Shown: piece after piece, positions 1-7,923 of the stretch
How the letters are laid out: every line of letters starts with the position of its first letter
Position numbering within the stretch: the first letter of the stretch is position 1
From: Candidatus Margulisiibacteriota bacterium
GTDB lineage: Bacteria > Margulisbacteria > Marinamargulisbacteria > DT-59
DNA length: 9,420 bases
Direction of reading: 5' to 3'
NCBI GenBank assembly: GCA_013215865.1
Contig: JABSQL010000253.1
Span: 1-9,420, forward strand
Program-made: the position numbers and the translations under genes
The notes under the pieces: generated by a model
What the model was told of the DNA's origin: nothing
What the model saw: the letters and a program-made list of their open reading frames with translations, nothing else
Database searches by the model: none

Positions 1-234
1 CTTCAGTATGATTTGTTGTCCAATAGAACCGCTGAGCTGGGCTATAAATGGGGAGATGGGGAGGATAGTTCCCTGATTAAAACAAGTGAAATTTGGCTAG
101 GTTTTGAACAAAGATTTCTTTACAATTCTCGTATTCCACTCCATGTATTATTTGCAGTTTCCTATAGGTCATTTGATGCTTTAATTTTGGAATCTGAATG
201 GGCGTATCACATCAGATTAAGCTTTCCATATTAG
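1..234 (+). CDS. C-terminal end of an unrecognised beta-rich protein (5' partial)
   Basis: The frame is open from the first base (ctt cag tat gat) to a TAG at 232-234, so this is the last 77 codons of a gene that begins outside the window. The TTG at 13 is internal and probably not the start. The visible residues alternate polar and aromatic or aliphatic positions, as in IWLGFEQRF, LHVLFAVSYRSFD and WAYHIRLSFPY, which suggests a series of antiparallel beta strands ending in a terminal aromatic residue. I see no membrane helix, catalytic motif or recognisable family signature. The next gene starts on the base right after this stop, so it belongs to the same transcript as the glycan genes. It could be an exported or surface protein of the cluster, but this is inference only. 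Confidence is high that it is coding and nil for function. Confidence 0.7.
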   Translation, partial: LQYDLLSNRTAELGYKWGDGEDSSLIKTSEIWLGFEQRFLYNSRIPLHVLFAVSYRSFDALILESEWAYHIRLSFPY

Positions 235-1455
235 ATGATTCATACACTGAAAAGATTTCAAACAATACTCTACCCATTTTTTGATTTTATGTTTATGGGG
301 ATCAATTATTTGATCTATATTCTTACTAGTAGATACTTATCATTGGCTCAATATGGACAGCTTAATGCCATGTTTAGCTTTTTAGCTATCTTGATTGTAT
401 TTGGGATGTCATTACAAATATTAATTGCAAAATGGGTATCGGAAGAGGAAGATATTAAATCTATATTGCAAAGAACCAGTTCTTTGTGGGCACAACTGAT
501 CATTTTCATCAGTATTGTCATGCTGGTACTACACCCAATACTAATTAATATTTTAAGATCATCTTATCTACAGATAATCATTCTTACTGTTATTATTATG
601 GGACACATCTCTCTAAGTTTCATGAGAGGTATATTTCAAGGTCGTAAGCAATTCTTTCACATGTCGATTACATTTGGTATTGAGGTGTGTTTGAAATTCG
701 TAATTATCTTGTTAATTTTACGTATATGGCCTCATGTTTGGACTGTAATGATATGTGTTGCTGCGGGTATGTGGGTCGCTCTCGCGTATAGTATGAGAGT
801 TCTTTATGTCGAGTTATATCAAACAGATCTGAAAGAAAATCAAAAACCTACAAAATATTGGCGGGATTACTCTAAGGTCTTTTTTGCTCAGTTTTTTATT
901 TTCTATTTTACGTCTATAGACGTTATCGTAACTAACTTTTACTTGCCAGCAGAATCTGGAGTCTATGCCGTTGTATCACGGTATGGTCAAGTCATGTTGT
1001 ATGTTCAATTGAGTGTTATAACAGTTCTTTTCCCTTATCTTAATAAGATAAAAAAAGATAAGAAAGTTTTTGTAAAAGCCACTATTTGTGCTGGTTTGTT
1101 TTTTCTGCTGTTCTCTACGATCATGTGTGCCGGTTATTTTGGGTTTGTAAAACAAACCGTAACGCCTATATTTGGAAGTAGATATTCGGAATCGGCCGCT
1201 TATTTAGGTTGGATTGCTATTGCATATTCATTTTTGACTTTGTCATTTTATTTGATTCATATTTTAATTATCCTCAATCGTACGAAATATATTTTTATAC
1301 TGTTTTTAATGTCTGTCAGTTTATGTACAGGTTATGTTTTATTTCATTCATCAATTATTTCCATAATTACGATTCAAATATGTATTTATGCTATGATGTT
1401 AATATTACTTTTATCCAGACTGATATTAATTTTTAAGAGTGGAGGAAACAAGTAA
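235..1455 (+). CDS. Wzx-like polysaccharide/oligosaccharide flippase, MOP superfamily
   Basis: This 406-residue protein is almost entirely hydrophobic helices, about 12 by eye, separated by short basic loops. It has the N-terminal layout typical of polysaccharide biosynthesis membrane proteins: a short basic start, a first helix, then TSRYLSLAQYGQLNAMFSF, which matches the common 'LgpeeYG.y.....' loop between helices 1 and 2. A second family-like stretch is FTSIDVIVTNFYLPAESGVYAVVSRYGQ near the middle, where helix 7 and the following loop lie in Wzx proteins. Proteins of this family translocate undecaprenyl-linked sugars across the cytoplasmic membrane. The length is slightly below the usual 420-500. 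The ATG directly follows the TAG of the upstream gene and has no clear ribosome binding site, so translation probably depends on re-initiation. The next gene overlaps its stop by one base and glycosyltransferase genes follow, which supports a glycan-export role. The exact substrate cannot be told. Confidence 0.85.
   Translation: MIHTLKRFQTILYPFFDFMFMGINYLIYILTSRYLSLAQYGQLNAMFSFLAILIVFGMSLQILIAKWVSEEEDIKSILQRTSSLWAQLIIFISIVMLVLHPILINILRSSYLQIIILTVIIMGHISLSFMRGIFQGRKQFFHMSITFGIEVCLKFVIILLILRIWPHVWTVMICVAAGMWVALAYSMRVLYVELYQTDLKENQKPTKYWRDYSKVFFAQFFIFYFTSIDVIVTNFYLPAESGVYAVVSRYGQVMLYVQLSVITVLFPYLNKIKKDKKVFVKATICAGLFFLLFSTIMCAGYFGFVKQTVTPIFGSRYSESAAYLGWIAIAYSFLTLSFYLIHILIILNRTKYIFILFLMSVSLCTGYVLFHSSIISIITIQICIYAMMLILLLSRLILIFKSGGNK
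1441..1446 (+). promoter_or_regulatory. Ribosome binding site for the GT4-GT2 gene
   Basis: GGAGGA lies inside the last codons of the flippase gene, 8 nt before the ATG at 1455. It fixes the start of the fusion glycosyltransferase and shows that translation of the two genes is coupled through a TAATG junction. Confidence 0.8.
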
Positions 1456-3509
1456 TGAAATCAATAATATCTGATGAACAACCAATGATTCTCTTTCTCT
1501 CCTGGAGGGATATAGGACATCCAGATAAGGGTGGTGCGGAGGTATTTACCCATGAAATTCTAAAAAGAAGTATCAGTAAACACTATCAAATAGTACATTT
1601 TTCTGCACGAGCTAAAAACATGTCTACATCACAGAATGTTGATAGGATATCTTATATACGAAAAGGGAACCCTATTACAGTTATTTTTTATGCTTTTTGC
1701 TTTTATGTTAAGAATAAAAAACGTATCTCTATAGTCGTTAATCAATGCAATACCCATCAGTTTTTTACCCCATTATGGGTTCCTCAGCAAAAACGTCTTT
1801 TTATGATCCATCAGTTAACAAGAGAAATTTGGAAGATCAACTTTCCCATCATTCTGGGTCATATTGGAAAACTCCTTGAAACACCGATGCTTAGAATAAA
1901 CAGGAATGATCCTGTGTTAACAGTATCGAAGTCAACAGAAAAGGATTTGTGTGAAATAGGATTCAATAAAGACAAAATTCAGATTATCCCAGAAGGTATA
2001 CACTTTAGCCATTGGAAACCAGAGAACTTTAAAGAAAAGGAAGAGAAAGTCACCTTCATATATGTAGGACGCTATTCTGTTTATAAAGGATTATTAGCAT
2101 CTTTACAGGCTTTTTGCCAATTCAAGAAATCCCATCCAGAGAGTCAGTTTTGGATAGTTGGAAAAAGGAATGAAAAATTTATTAATGAGTATATTAAACC
2201 TTTGGCTAGAAAAGAACGATTGTATATATCTGAGAAGGAAAGTGATATATCAGATATTGTCATATTTGGATTTGTTTCTACTGAAAAAAAATTAGAGTTG
2301 ATGAGTCGCGCTCGTATTTTAATTTATCCGTCGATTCGAGAAGGGTGGGGGCTATCCATTACCGAGGCAGCAGCAGTAGGTACGCCTAGTATTGTATTTG
2401 ATAAACCTGGAACAGTAGATGCTGTTAATGATGGTAAAGCGGGTTATTTATGTAAAACATGTAACACTAGGGGGATTAGTGAGACTATGTTGCAATGTGT
2501 ATCAGATGAAACTGAGTATCAAGAAATGAGAAAAAAAGCGTATCAATTTTCTTTAAATTTTCATTGGGACAAAGCAGCCAAAGTTTTTCAATGCTACCTC
2601 CATAAGAGGCTAGGGATATTTAAGAGACCTCTCATTTGTCATGTCTTGACAACATATAATAACGAATCGGTTATTCTTTCTTGCTTAAATAGCATTCTGA
2701 ACCAAGAATTTCATGGTGATATCAAGCTTTTCGTTGCTGATGATGGATCAACTGATAGGACTGTATCTATTTTGAATGAAATTTCAAAAAAAGATAAACG
2801 ATTGGAAGTATTGGCTTTGTCACATGGTGAAAGAGGGGTTGCACGTCATAAAGCAATAGAGAAAGCACTTCAAATTGATCCCGATTTCTTGCTCATTATT
2901 GATTCGGATATGATACTTGAAGAGAAATTGTTATCAAGTTGTGTCAATTTTATAAAGGAAAATCCTTATATAGGCGCACTCGTAATTCCAGAAAATTGCT
3001 ATTCAGAGTCTAATAATTATTCAACCCAAGTGAAAGTATTTGAAAGAAATGTATTAAATAATGCTGGGGATAATGTGTCTATGAATTCTATTGAGGCAGC
3101 TCGATTTTGGACAAATGAAGCCTATAAAGAATCTGGGGGGCTAGACCCTACACAGGTTGCTTTTGAAGAAATTCAACCAACCATTCGATACCTTAGAAAA
3201 GGAGGTTGTATTAAAAGAGCGCGATTCACCTCTATTTCACATGATGAAAAACATGTGACATGGGAAGGGCTAATTCAGAAAAAAATGTACTACTTTTCAA
3301 AAATGACCCATACGATTTCAGTTGAAGAAAAAGGCTTTTATAACATGCTTAAAAGGTGGTATTTTTTTCGTCCAGTGTTATATCGTCCCTCTAATCTATT
3401 GCGATACGGTCAACACCCGTTTCTTGCTGCAGGAATGTGTTTCATGTACCTAGTATTGACTAGCGTTGGAATCAAAAAAGTTGGCGAATCTTTCATCAGG
3501 AAAGAATAG
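1455..3509 (+). CDS. Two-domain glycosyltransferase: GT4 (GT-B) fused to GT2 (GT-A)
   Basis: This 684-residue protein is probably cytoplasmic and membrane-associated, and carries two complete-looking glycosyltransferase domains. Residues about 10-385 are GT4-like: GGAEVF at 26-31 in the acceptor half, YVGRYSVYKG at 203-212 opening the donor half, and EGWGLSITE at 296-304, the E-X7-E motif that binds the nucleotide sugar, followed by the usual VGTPSIVFDKPG segment. Residues about 390-640 are GT2-like: a first strand and TTYNNE, ADDGSTDRT at 428-436, and DSD at 483-485 as the metal-binding DXD. AFEEIQPT lies further on, where the catalytic-base 'ED' motif normally sits. A single hydrophobic stretch, LAAGMCFMYLVLTSVG, near residues 657-672 may tether the C-terminus to the membrane. 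Each domain is usually a separate protein of about 300-400 residues, so the fusion could add two sugars in succession. Donor and acceptor specificity cannot be predicted. The start is fixed by GGAGGA 8 nt upstream. Confidence 0.9.
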   Translation: MKSIISDEQPMILFLSWRDIGHPDKGGAEVFTHEILKRSISKHYQIVHFSARAKNMSTSQNVDRISYIRKGNPITVIFYAFCFYVKNKKRISIVVNQCNTHQFFTPLWVPQQKRLFMIHQLTREIWKINFPIILGHIGKLLETPMLRINRNDPVLTVSKSTEKDLCEIGFNKDKIQIIPEGIHFSHWKPENFKEKEEKVTFIYVGRYSVYKGLLASLQAFCQFKKSHPESQFWIVGKRNEKFINEYIKPLARKERLYISEKESDISDIVIFGFVSTEKKLELMSRARILIYPSIREGWGLSITEAAAVGTPSIVFDKPGTVDAVNDGKAGYLCKTCNTRGISETMLQCVSDETEYQEMRKKAYQFSLNFHWDKAAKVFQCYLHKRLGIFKRPLICHVLTTYNNESVILSCLNSILNQEFHGDIKLFVADDGSTDRTVSILNEISKKDKRLEVLALSHGERGVARHKAIEKALQIDPDFLLIIDSDMILEEKLLSSCVNFIKENPYIGALVIPENCYSESNNYSTQVKVFERNVLNNAGDNVSMNSIEAARFWTNEAYKESGGLDPTQVAFEEIQPTIRYLRKGGCIKRARFTSISHDEKHVTWEGLIQKKMYYFSKMTHTISVEEKGFYNMLKRWYFFRPVLYRPSNLLRYGQHPFLAAGMCFMYLVLTSVGIKKVGESFIRKE

Positions 3510-6500
3510 AATCTATAAGAATTTATATTCGATTTCAAGGAAATTATGGCCGTATGCGGTACTTTTGTTTGGTACCGTTTTGTTTTTGTCTCCTTTGTAT
3601 TCAAAGGGACACATCGTTTTTGGTGACCTTGCATTTGGTGAAAATTCTTATCGATATATAGAGGAGATATTTGGCATTTGGAATAGCAGATATTCTACTT
3701 CAACCCTGTTTAACTTGCCCAGATTATTATTTATAGCACCCCTTTTTATTATTTCTAAATTATTTGGTCATAGTAACGGAATTCTACTTAAAGAGCTTAT
3801 TACGGTGATTATGGTGTTATCTTCATTTGGTATGTATGCACTTTCAAAATCGATGCTTTCATTATATTTTGGTCATAAATCATATTTAACACACGTCTGG
3901 GGGCCCATACTTTCGGGTTTATTTTATGCAGCGAATCCATGGTTTCTTGTGCGAATTCAGCACGTTTACCTACTATGCGGTTATGCATTGCTTCCATTGG
4001 TTATTTTTATATTCATTAAAGTATTCTTTAATACATCCCAGTCTCAGGAAATCAAAAAAACGACCATATTTTGGCTGGGTTTTCTAGCATTACTGATCAG
4101 TATAGCATCTGCAGCGATCCATTATTTTATATACATTCTTTTGCTTTTGACGGTCCTTTTTTTAACAACTTTTATAATTATACTTATAAAATATCGACCC
4201 ATACTACACTCTGATAATATCAGAGTATACAAATATTTCTTTTTAAAACTTGGGATCTTTATTGGTTTTTTTATCCTTACATCATGGTACTGGTTGGTAC
4301 CTTATGTAACGAGTACTATTCAGGGTACTTTGCCGAGTCAAAACAATGTTAATGTTTTTGATACTATCACAATGTTTAGTAGAAATAGTGATTTGTCAAA
4401 AGTGATGTTATTGATAAGTTATTGGTGGCCTATGTTTGATTTGAGCACACTTTCTATGTCATTTTATATAGGAGGAAGTATCCTTTTGGGGGTTATATTT
4501 TCATCTTTATTTTATGTGAGAACGCATAAAATATTAACCATCATAAATTGGTTATTGATTGTACTATTAATTATTTTCGCCTCAGGAGTTTACTATGTGA
4601 AATTAGCCCCACTCTATTTATATGTTGTTTTTCATGTTCCAATTATAGGGAACTTATTTAGAGACCCTAATAAGTTATGTGGACTAATCGCATTCCTATT
4701 TTCAATTCAACTATCTATTGGGCTGGCTTTTTTAACATCGTACATACGCAAATATAGGTATGCAAAATGGATTAAGAGAGTGGGTTTAGTAACGATTGTC
4801 GTTGCATTAATGTGCTACCTGATACCATTCCATCATCATTTTATTAATGGGTTTTATAAGCCTATTGAGGTGCCTGAGGCTTATGGGGAAATTAACACGT
4901 ATTTGGAGAAATCTGGGACCCGAAATGAAAGAGTACTATTCTTTCCTTTGGCTGATTATATGACAGACTCTATTCAGCACGTGTCAAGCCCTGGATGGAA
5001 TTTACATCCTTTTAATCCAAGTAAAATTAAAGCAACCGGAGATTTTGCATTATATGGAACGCTAAGAAATACAGTATTTCAGCACGAAGGTAATCTGAAT
5101 TCTTTTAGCCATTACTATTTATTGTTGCAATATTTATTAGATACTGGAAGAACTATGAATTTATCTAATCTCGTTTCTGTTTTGGGGGTAAAAGAGTGGG
5201 TTCATCAAAAAGGATTTATTGGTAATTATAATAGGCAAAAATTTAATCTAGAAGTGATGGATTTGCAACATGGAATGAGGAAAAAATATTCAAGCGATTG
5301 GTTCAATGTGTATGAAATACAAGAGCATATTCCATATTTAAGCGTTGTTCCATTTAAAATATTTACTCCTTATGGGTACACCCGATTAGAAAGTTATCAT
5401 CATTTTCCATATTTTGATATAAGAAATTATGGAACTATTTTCTTGAATCAGTTCCAGTCCGCAGTAATTCCAAACATAAGGGAGAATGACATGGTAGAGA
5501 GCATACATACTAATGATTTGGTATTGTCTAGTTTGCCGGATCAATATTATATTTACCCTTTTGATTATGTTAAAGAATCTCAGCCATTTATAAAATGGTC
5601 TAAAACGCTGTTGAAATCTTCAGAATGGATGTGGTATATGAAAAGTCTGGGATTAAAACATTACCCGTTTGACTTTGATCGTGATAGAGGTGTCATATTC
5701 ACTTTGGCAGATGCTCGTTTAGATGCCCCTAGTTATATGCTTCCACATATTAATGGGGAAGTTATTTTATCTTTTGAATATATTCTAAGGCATCCGAAAT
5801 TCTTTATACCGGATAATCAAGAGCAGTTAAATCTACTTTCTACACCAAGAATATGGAATATTGATCTTCCAATGTTGAGAGGTGTTGCTATTAAAGAGGA
5901 TCCCAATAACATTTGGGAAATTGCAAAAAGTCAGTTCATTCCAATGAGGTCAAAAATGCCTTATAGAGCATTGGCTCAAATTTCTGGCCGATATTCGGAA
6001 TCAATGCATTTAAAAATCAGATTTTTTAACCAAGATAAAAAAGAGCTGGGGATTACATATATGAGTCGGCCAGAGAATAATAGCCATTTTGATAGTGTTG
6101 GCATACAGACTGAATTTGTTTCTCCAAAAGATACTGCATTTTGTAGAATTGATATATTGTCTATGCAAAATATAAAAACAAGTGCCATTTGGTGGCTTCA
6201 TAATTTTGAATTAGTAGAATTAAGAGATTATCAAAAACCTAATGTATTGGATATAAGTTTATCTGCTCCGATAAATAAAAAGGTTCATATATTTGTTCGT
6301 GCATTTGTTTCAAAGAGGGGCGGGACATTAAAATTGAATTTAGGACAGAATGAGATTAATTTGAATACAATCGATCATTCTCGATCTCAGTTTGTGTGGA
6401 AAGATTTGGGAGTTTTTGAATTTAGTGAAGAAACATTATTGAGTATAGACAATGATCATGGATTTAATGCAGTAAATGCGATTGTATCAATACCTGAAGA

Positions 6501-7884
6501 TGAATTTCTAAAGCATAGAAAATCAATTCTCAATAAAATGAATAAAGCCCGTTCTTTTTGGATTATGGAAGCAGAATCGGACTTTCGAGTTGATGGACAA
6601 CCACAAAGTGATCGTATACACCCTCAATATTCTTTTGGTAGCGCGATAACAATGGCTTCAGGGACGCTTAAAAAAAATATTTCGTTCACAAAATCTGCTA
6701 CTTATAATATGTATTTTCGTTTAAAAAATAATAAAGAGAAAGGAAGCTTTTTGTCTATTTCATTGAAAAACAAATCTGGGATTAATATTGTACATCAACA
6801 ATTATTTCCTTTTAATAAAATAGATACTGAAAGTACATCTGATGTCATGTTACACTATATAGATAAAGATGAGAATTATTCACCGTTAAGCCCTAAAAAA
6901 TATTTGAAATCCAATGATAAATTAGGGATTATGCAGTCGGATCCTTTTTATATTTCTACTGGAGATATCGAGCTTACTATTGAGATAAATAGTGCTGTTA
7001 AATCACTGATTAATACGCAACAATTAAGGAAATTTTATGCGCATGAAGTAAGTAGCACAGAGGATATACGTTATGAAAATTTGGAGGATTGTTGCTATTG
7101 CGAAAAAATAGAGGATCAGATGAGCAGTCTGGAATATACAGCAGATACTACTATTTTTTATACCACTCCTACTCATTCATGTGATTGGTATATTTTTTCA
7201 AGTGATAAAATTCCTGTCGAAATTGATAAAGAATATTACTTTGAATTCAATATTAGATCAAAGAACGTGCTGAAAAGGCATAGCAAGCTCATTTTTTTGG
7301 ACAATAAAAATCGTGAAATAGAGGTTCAATATTTCAATGATATTGAAGAATATAAAAAGAAAGAATGGCATACACATCAAAAAATATTTAGGCCACCAGT
7401 AGGGGCTAAAAAGATGCAATTCATGCTTTGGGCAAGAGGTGATAAGAAAGAATTAGGAAATATTGAGATTAGTGATTTTAGTTGCTACAAACTCCAAGAT
7501 TTGTTAAGTCTAGATGTTGTTGGTTGTATACAGGAGAGAGGAAATCAAGGAGAAATATTTATTGAGCCACCACCTAATTCCAATCGAATGTATTGGAAGT
7601 CTCAACCAGGTAAGGTAGAATGGGAAATGACCAGTATTGATAAGTTAAATAATGGATTTATTAATTTGATGGAATCCCCATTGTCGTTATGGAAAGCTGG
7701 TTTAAACGGTATTGAAAGTGACTATTTTAAAGTGAACGGACTTAGTATAGGGCTAGAAATAGGTGGTCATCGTCTCAATAATCAAGGTGTGTTTAAAGTT
7801 CGATATCAAGGCTTATACTTCTTTGGTATTGGATTATTAGGATTGGTTGTGATAATTTCTTTGATAATATGGAGAAAGAAATAA
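3466..7884 (+). CDS. Giant membrane protein: GT-C-like multi-pass domain plus extracytoplasmic carbohydrate-binding-like domains
   Basis: This 1472-residue protein has three parts. Residues about 27-455 hold some 10-12 membrane helices. GD at 53-54 (IVFGDLAF) lies in the first outer loop, where GT-C transferases keep a catalytic acid, and FRDPNK at 398-403 lies before the last helices, like the 'FRePhK' motif of AftD/YfhO-like proteins. Residues about 456-1445 are non-membrane and mostly beta: LGVKEWV at 573-579, a 'lgVKYvv' segment common after such membrane domains; a CBM4/9-like domain near 800-919 ending in IWWLHNFELVEL; a beta-sandwich at 926-1015; a CBM6/35-like domain opening with EAE at 1035-1037; and another CBM4/9-like domain near 1215-1345 ending in NIEISDFSCYKL. 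A final helix at 1449-1469 precedes RKK. GT-C proteins transfer sugars from polyprenyl-phosphate donors outside the membrane; a transferase role here is inference. The start is uncertain: no ATG fits, and TTG 3466 or TTG 3481 are the candidates after the in-frame TGA at 3457. Confidence 0.8.
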   Translation: MESKKLANLSSGKNRIYKNLYSISRKLWPYAVLLFGTVLFLSPLYSKGHIVFGDLAFGENSYRYIEEIFGIWNSRYSTSTLFNLPRLLFIAPLFIISKLFGHSNGILLKELITVIMVLSSFGMYALSKSMLSLYFGHKSYLTHVWGPILSGLFYAANPWFLVRIQHVYLLCGYALLPLVIFIFIKVFFNTSQSQEIKKTTIFWLGFLALLISIASAAIHYFIYILLLLTVLFLTTFIIILIKYRPILHSDNIRVYKYFFLKLGIFIGFFILTSWYWLVPYVTSTIQGTLPSQNNVNVFDTITMFSRNSDLSKVMLLISYWWPMFDLSTLSMSFYIGGSILLGVIFSSLFYVRTHKILTIINWLLIVLLIIFASGVYYVKLAPLYLYVVFHVPIIGNLFRDPNKLCGLIAFLFSIQLSIGLAFLTSYIRKYRYAKWIKRVGLVTIVVALMCYLIPFHHHFINGFYKPIEVPEAYGEINTYLEKSGTRNERVLFFPLADYMTDSIQHVSSPGWNLHPFNPSKIKATGDFALYGTLRNTVFQHEGNLNSFSHYYLLLQYLLDTGRTMNLSNLVSVLGVKEWVHQKGFIGNYNRQKFNLEVMDLQHGMRKKYSSDWFNVYEIQEHIPYLSVVPFKIFTPYGYTRLESYHHFPYFDIRNYGTIFLNQFQSAVIPNIRENDMVESIHTNDLVLSSLPDQYYIYPFDYVKESQPFIKWSKTLLKSSEWMWYMKSLGLKHYPFDFDRDRGVIFTLADARLDAPSYMLPHINGEVILSFEYILRHPKFFIPDNQEQLNLLSTPRIWNIDLPMLRGVAIKEDPNNIWEIAKSQFIPMRSKMPYRALAQISGRYSESMHLKIRFFNQDKKELGITYMSRPENNSHFDSVGIQTEFVSPKDTAFCRIDILSMQNIKTSAIWWLHNFELVELRDYQKPNVLDISLSAPINKKVHIFVRAFVSKRGGTLKLNLGQNEINLNTIDHSRSQFVWKDLGVFEFSEETLLSIDNDHGFNAVNAIVSIPEDEFLKHRKSILNKMNKARSFWIMEAESDFRVDGQPQSDRIHPQYSFGSAITMASGTLKKNISFTKSATYNMYFRLKNNKEKGSFLSISLKNKSGINIVHQQLFPFNKIDTESTSDVMLHYIDKDENYSPLSPKKYLKSNDKLGIMQSDPFYISTGDIELTIEINSAVKSLINTQQLRKFYAHEVSSTEDIRYENLEDCCYCEKIEDQMSSLEYTADTTIFYTTPTHSCDWYIFSSDKIPVEIDKEYYFEFNIRSKNVLKRHSKLIFLDNKNREIEVQYFNDIEEYKKKEWHTHQKIFRPPVGAKKMQFMLWARGDKKELGNIEISDFSCYKLQDLLSLDVVGCIQERGNQGEIFIEPPPNSNRMYWKSQPGKVEWEMTSIDKLNNGFINLMESPLSLWKAGLNGIESDYFKVNGLSIGLEIGGHRLNNQGVFKVRYQGLYFFGIGLLGLVVIISLIIWRKK
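3498..3504 (+). promoter_or_regulatory. Shine-Dalgarno-like AGGAAAG inside the gene overlap, without a standard start codon after it
   Basis: AGGAAAG sits just before the TAG (3507-3509) of the glycosyltransferase gene. At normal spacing the giant gene's frame offers only AGA (3508) and ATC (3511), and no ATG, GTG or TTG. It may help ribosomes re-initiate on a rare codon, or it may be a chance purine run while the true start is TTG at 3466 or 3481, neither of which has a strong site of its own. Confidence 0.3.
4208..4226. repeat. 19-bp perfect palindrome inside the giant membrane protein gene
   Basis: ACTCTGATAATATCAGAGT has 9-bp arms around a single central A. It lies in codons for a polar loop (SDNIRVY) between membrane helices of the GT-C-like domain. 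As RNA it could form an 8-bp stem with a 3-base loop; as DNA it resembles an operator half-site pair. No run of T follows, so it is not an intrinsic terminator. Function is unknown, and chance is possible. Confidence 0.4.
7829..7856 (+). promoter_or_regulatory. Possible promoter for the aegerolysin-like gene
   Basis: TTGGAT (7829-7834) and, 16 bp later, GATAAT (7851-7856) preceded by TG one base upstream (extended -10, TGTGATAAT) lie in the last codons of the giant gene. They would start transcription about 60 nt before the ATG at 7924. The -35 matches only three consensus bases and the region is AT-rich, so chance is a real alternative. Confidence 0.25.
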
Positions 7885-7888
7885 TAGC

Positions 7889-7914
7889 CTCCTCAGAAGA
7901 AAGTGTGGGAGGAG
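7889..7914 (+). promoter_or_regulatory. Hairpin overlapping the ribosome binding site of the aegerolysin-like gene
   Basis: CTCCTC at 7889-7894 is the exact reverse complement of GAGGAG at 7909-7914, with 14 nt between. The right arm is the Shine-Dalgarno sequence (GGGAGGAG, 7907-7914) placed 9 nt before the ATG at 7924. An alternative register pairs CCTCC (7888-7892) with GGAGG (7908-7912). The left arm starts 5 nt after the upstream TAA, so ribosomes finishing the giant gene could open it. No T-run follows, so a terminator role is unlikely. The ribosome binding site is clear; the regulatory meaning of the pairing is inference. Confidence 0.45.
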
Positions 7915-7923
7915 TAGATACAG

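Noticed and set aside
1142..1158. Hairpin GGTTTGT-AAA-ACAAACC in the flippase gene
   Set aside because: A 7-bp stem of this kind is expected by chance about once in a sequence of this size, lies mid-gene, and has no T-run.
1209..1436. Plus-strand open frame of 75 codons inside the flippase gene
   Set aside because: It is a shifted-frame shadow of AT-rich membrane-helix codons, with no start signal and no family features.
3471..3480. A-run (atcaaaaaag) that might drive a programmed -1 frameshift from the GT4-GT2 gene into the giant gene
   Set aside because: The giant gene's frame is +1 relative to the glycosyltransferase frame. A -1 slip on the A-run would enter the third frame, so it cannot join the two proteins.
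3410..3634. Minus-strand open frame of 74 codons across the gene overlap
   Set aside because: It is antisense to two well-supported genes, has no recognisable motif and no clear ribosome binding site.
1183..6001. Shared 13-mer GATATTCGGAATC near 1187 and near 5990
   Set aside because: Both copies encode RYSES in unrelated protein contexts with no similarity on either side, so this is coincidence rather than a repeat element.
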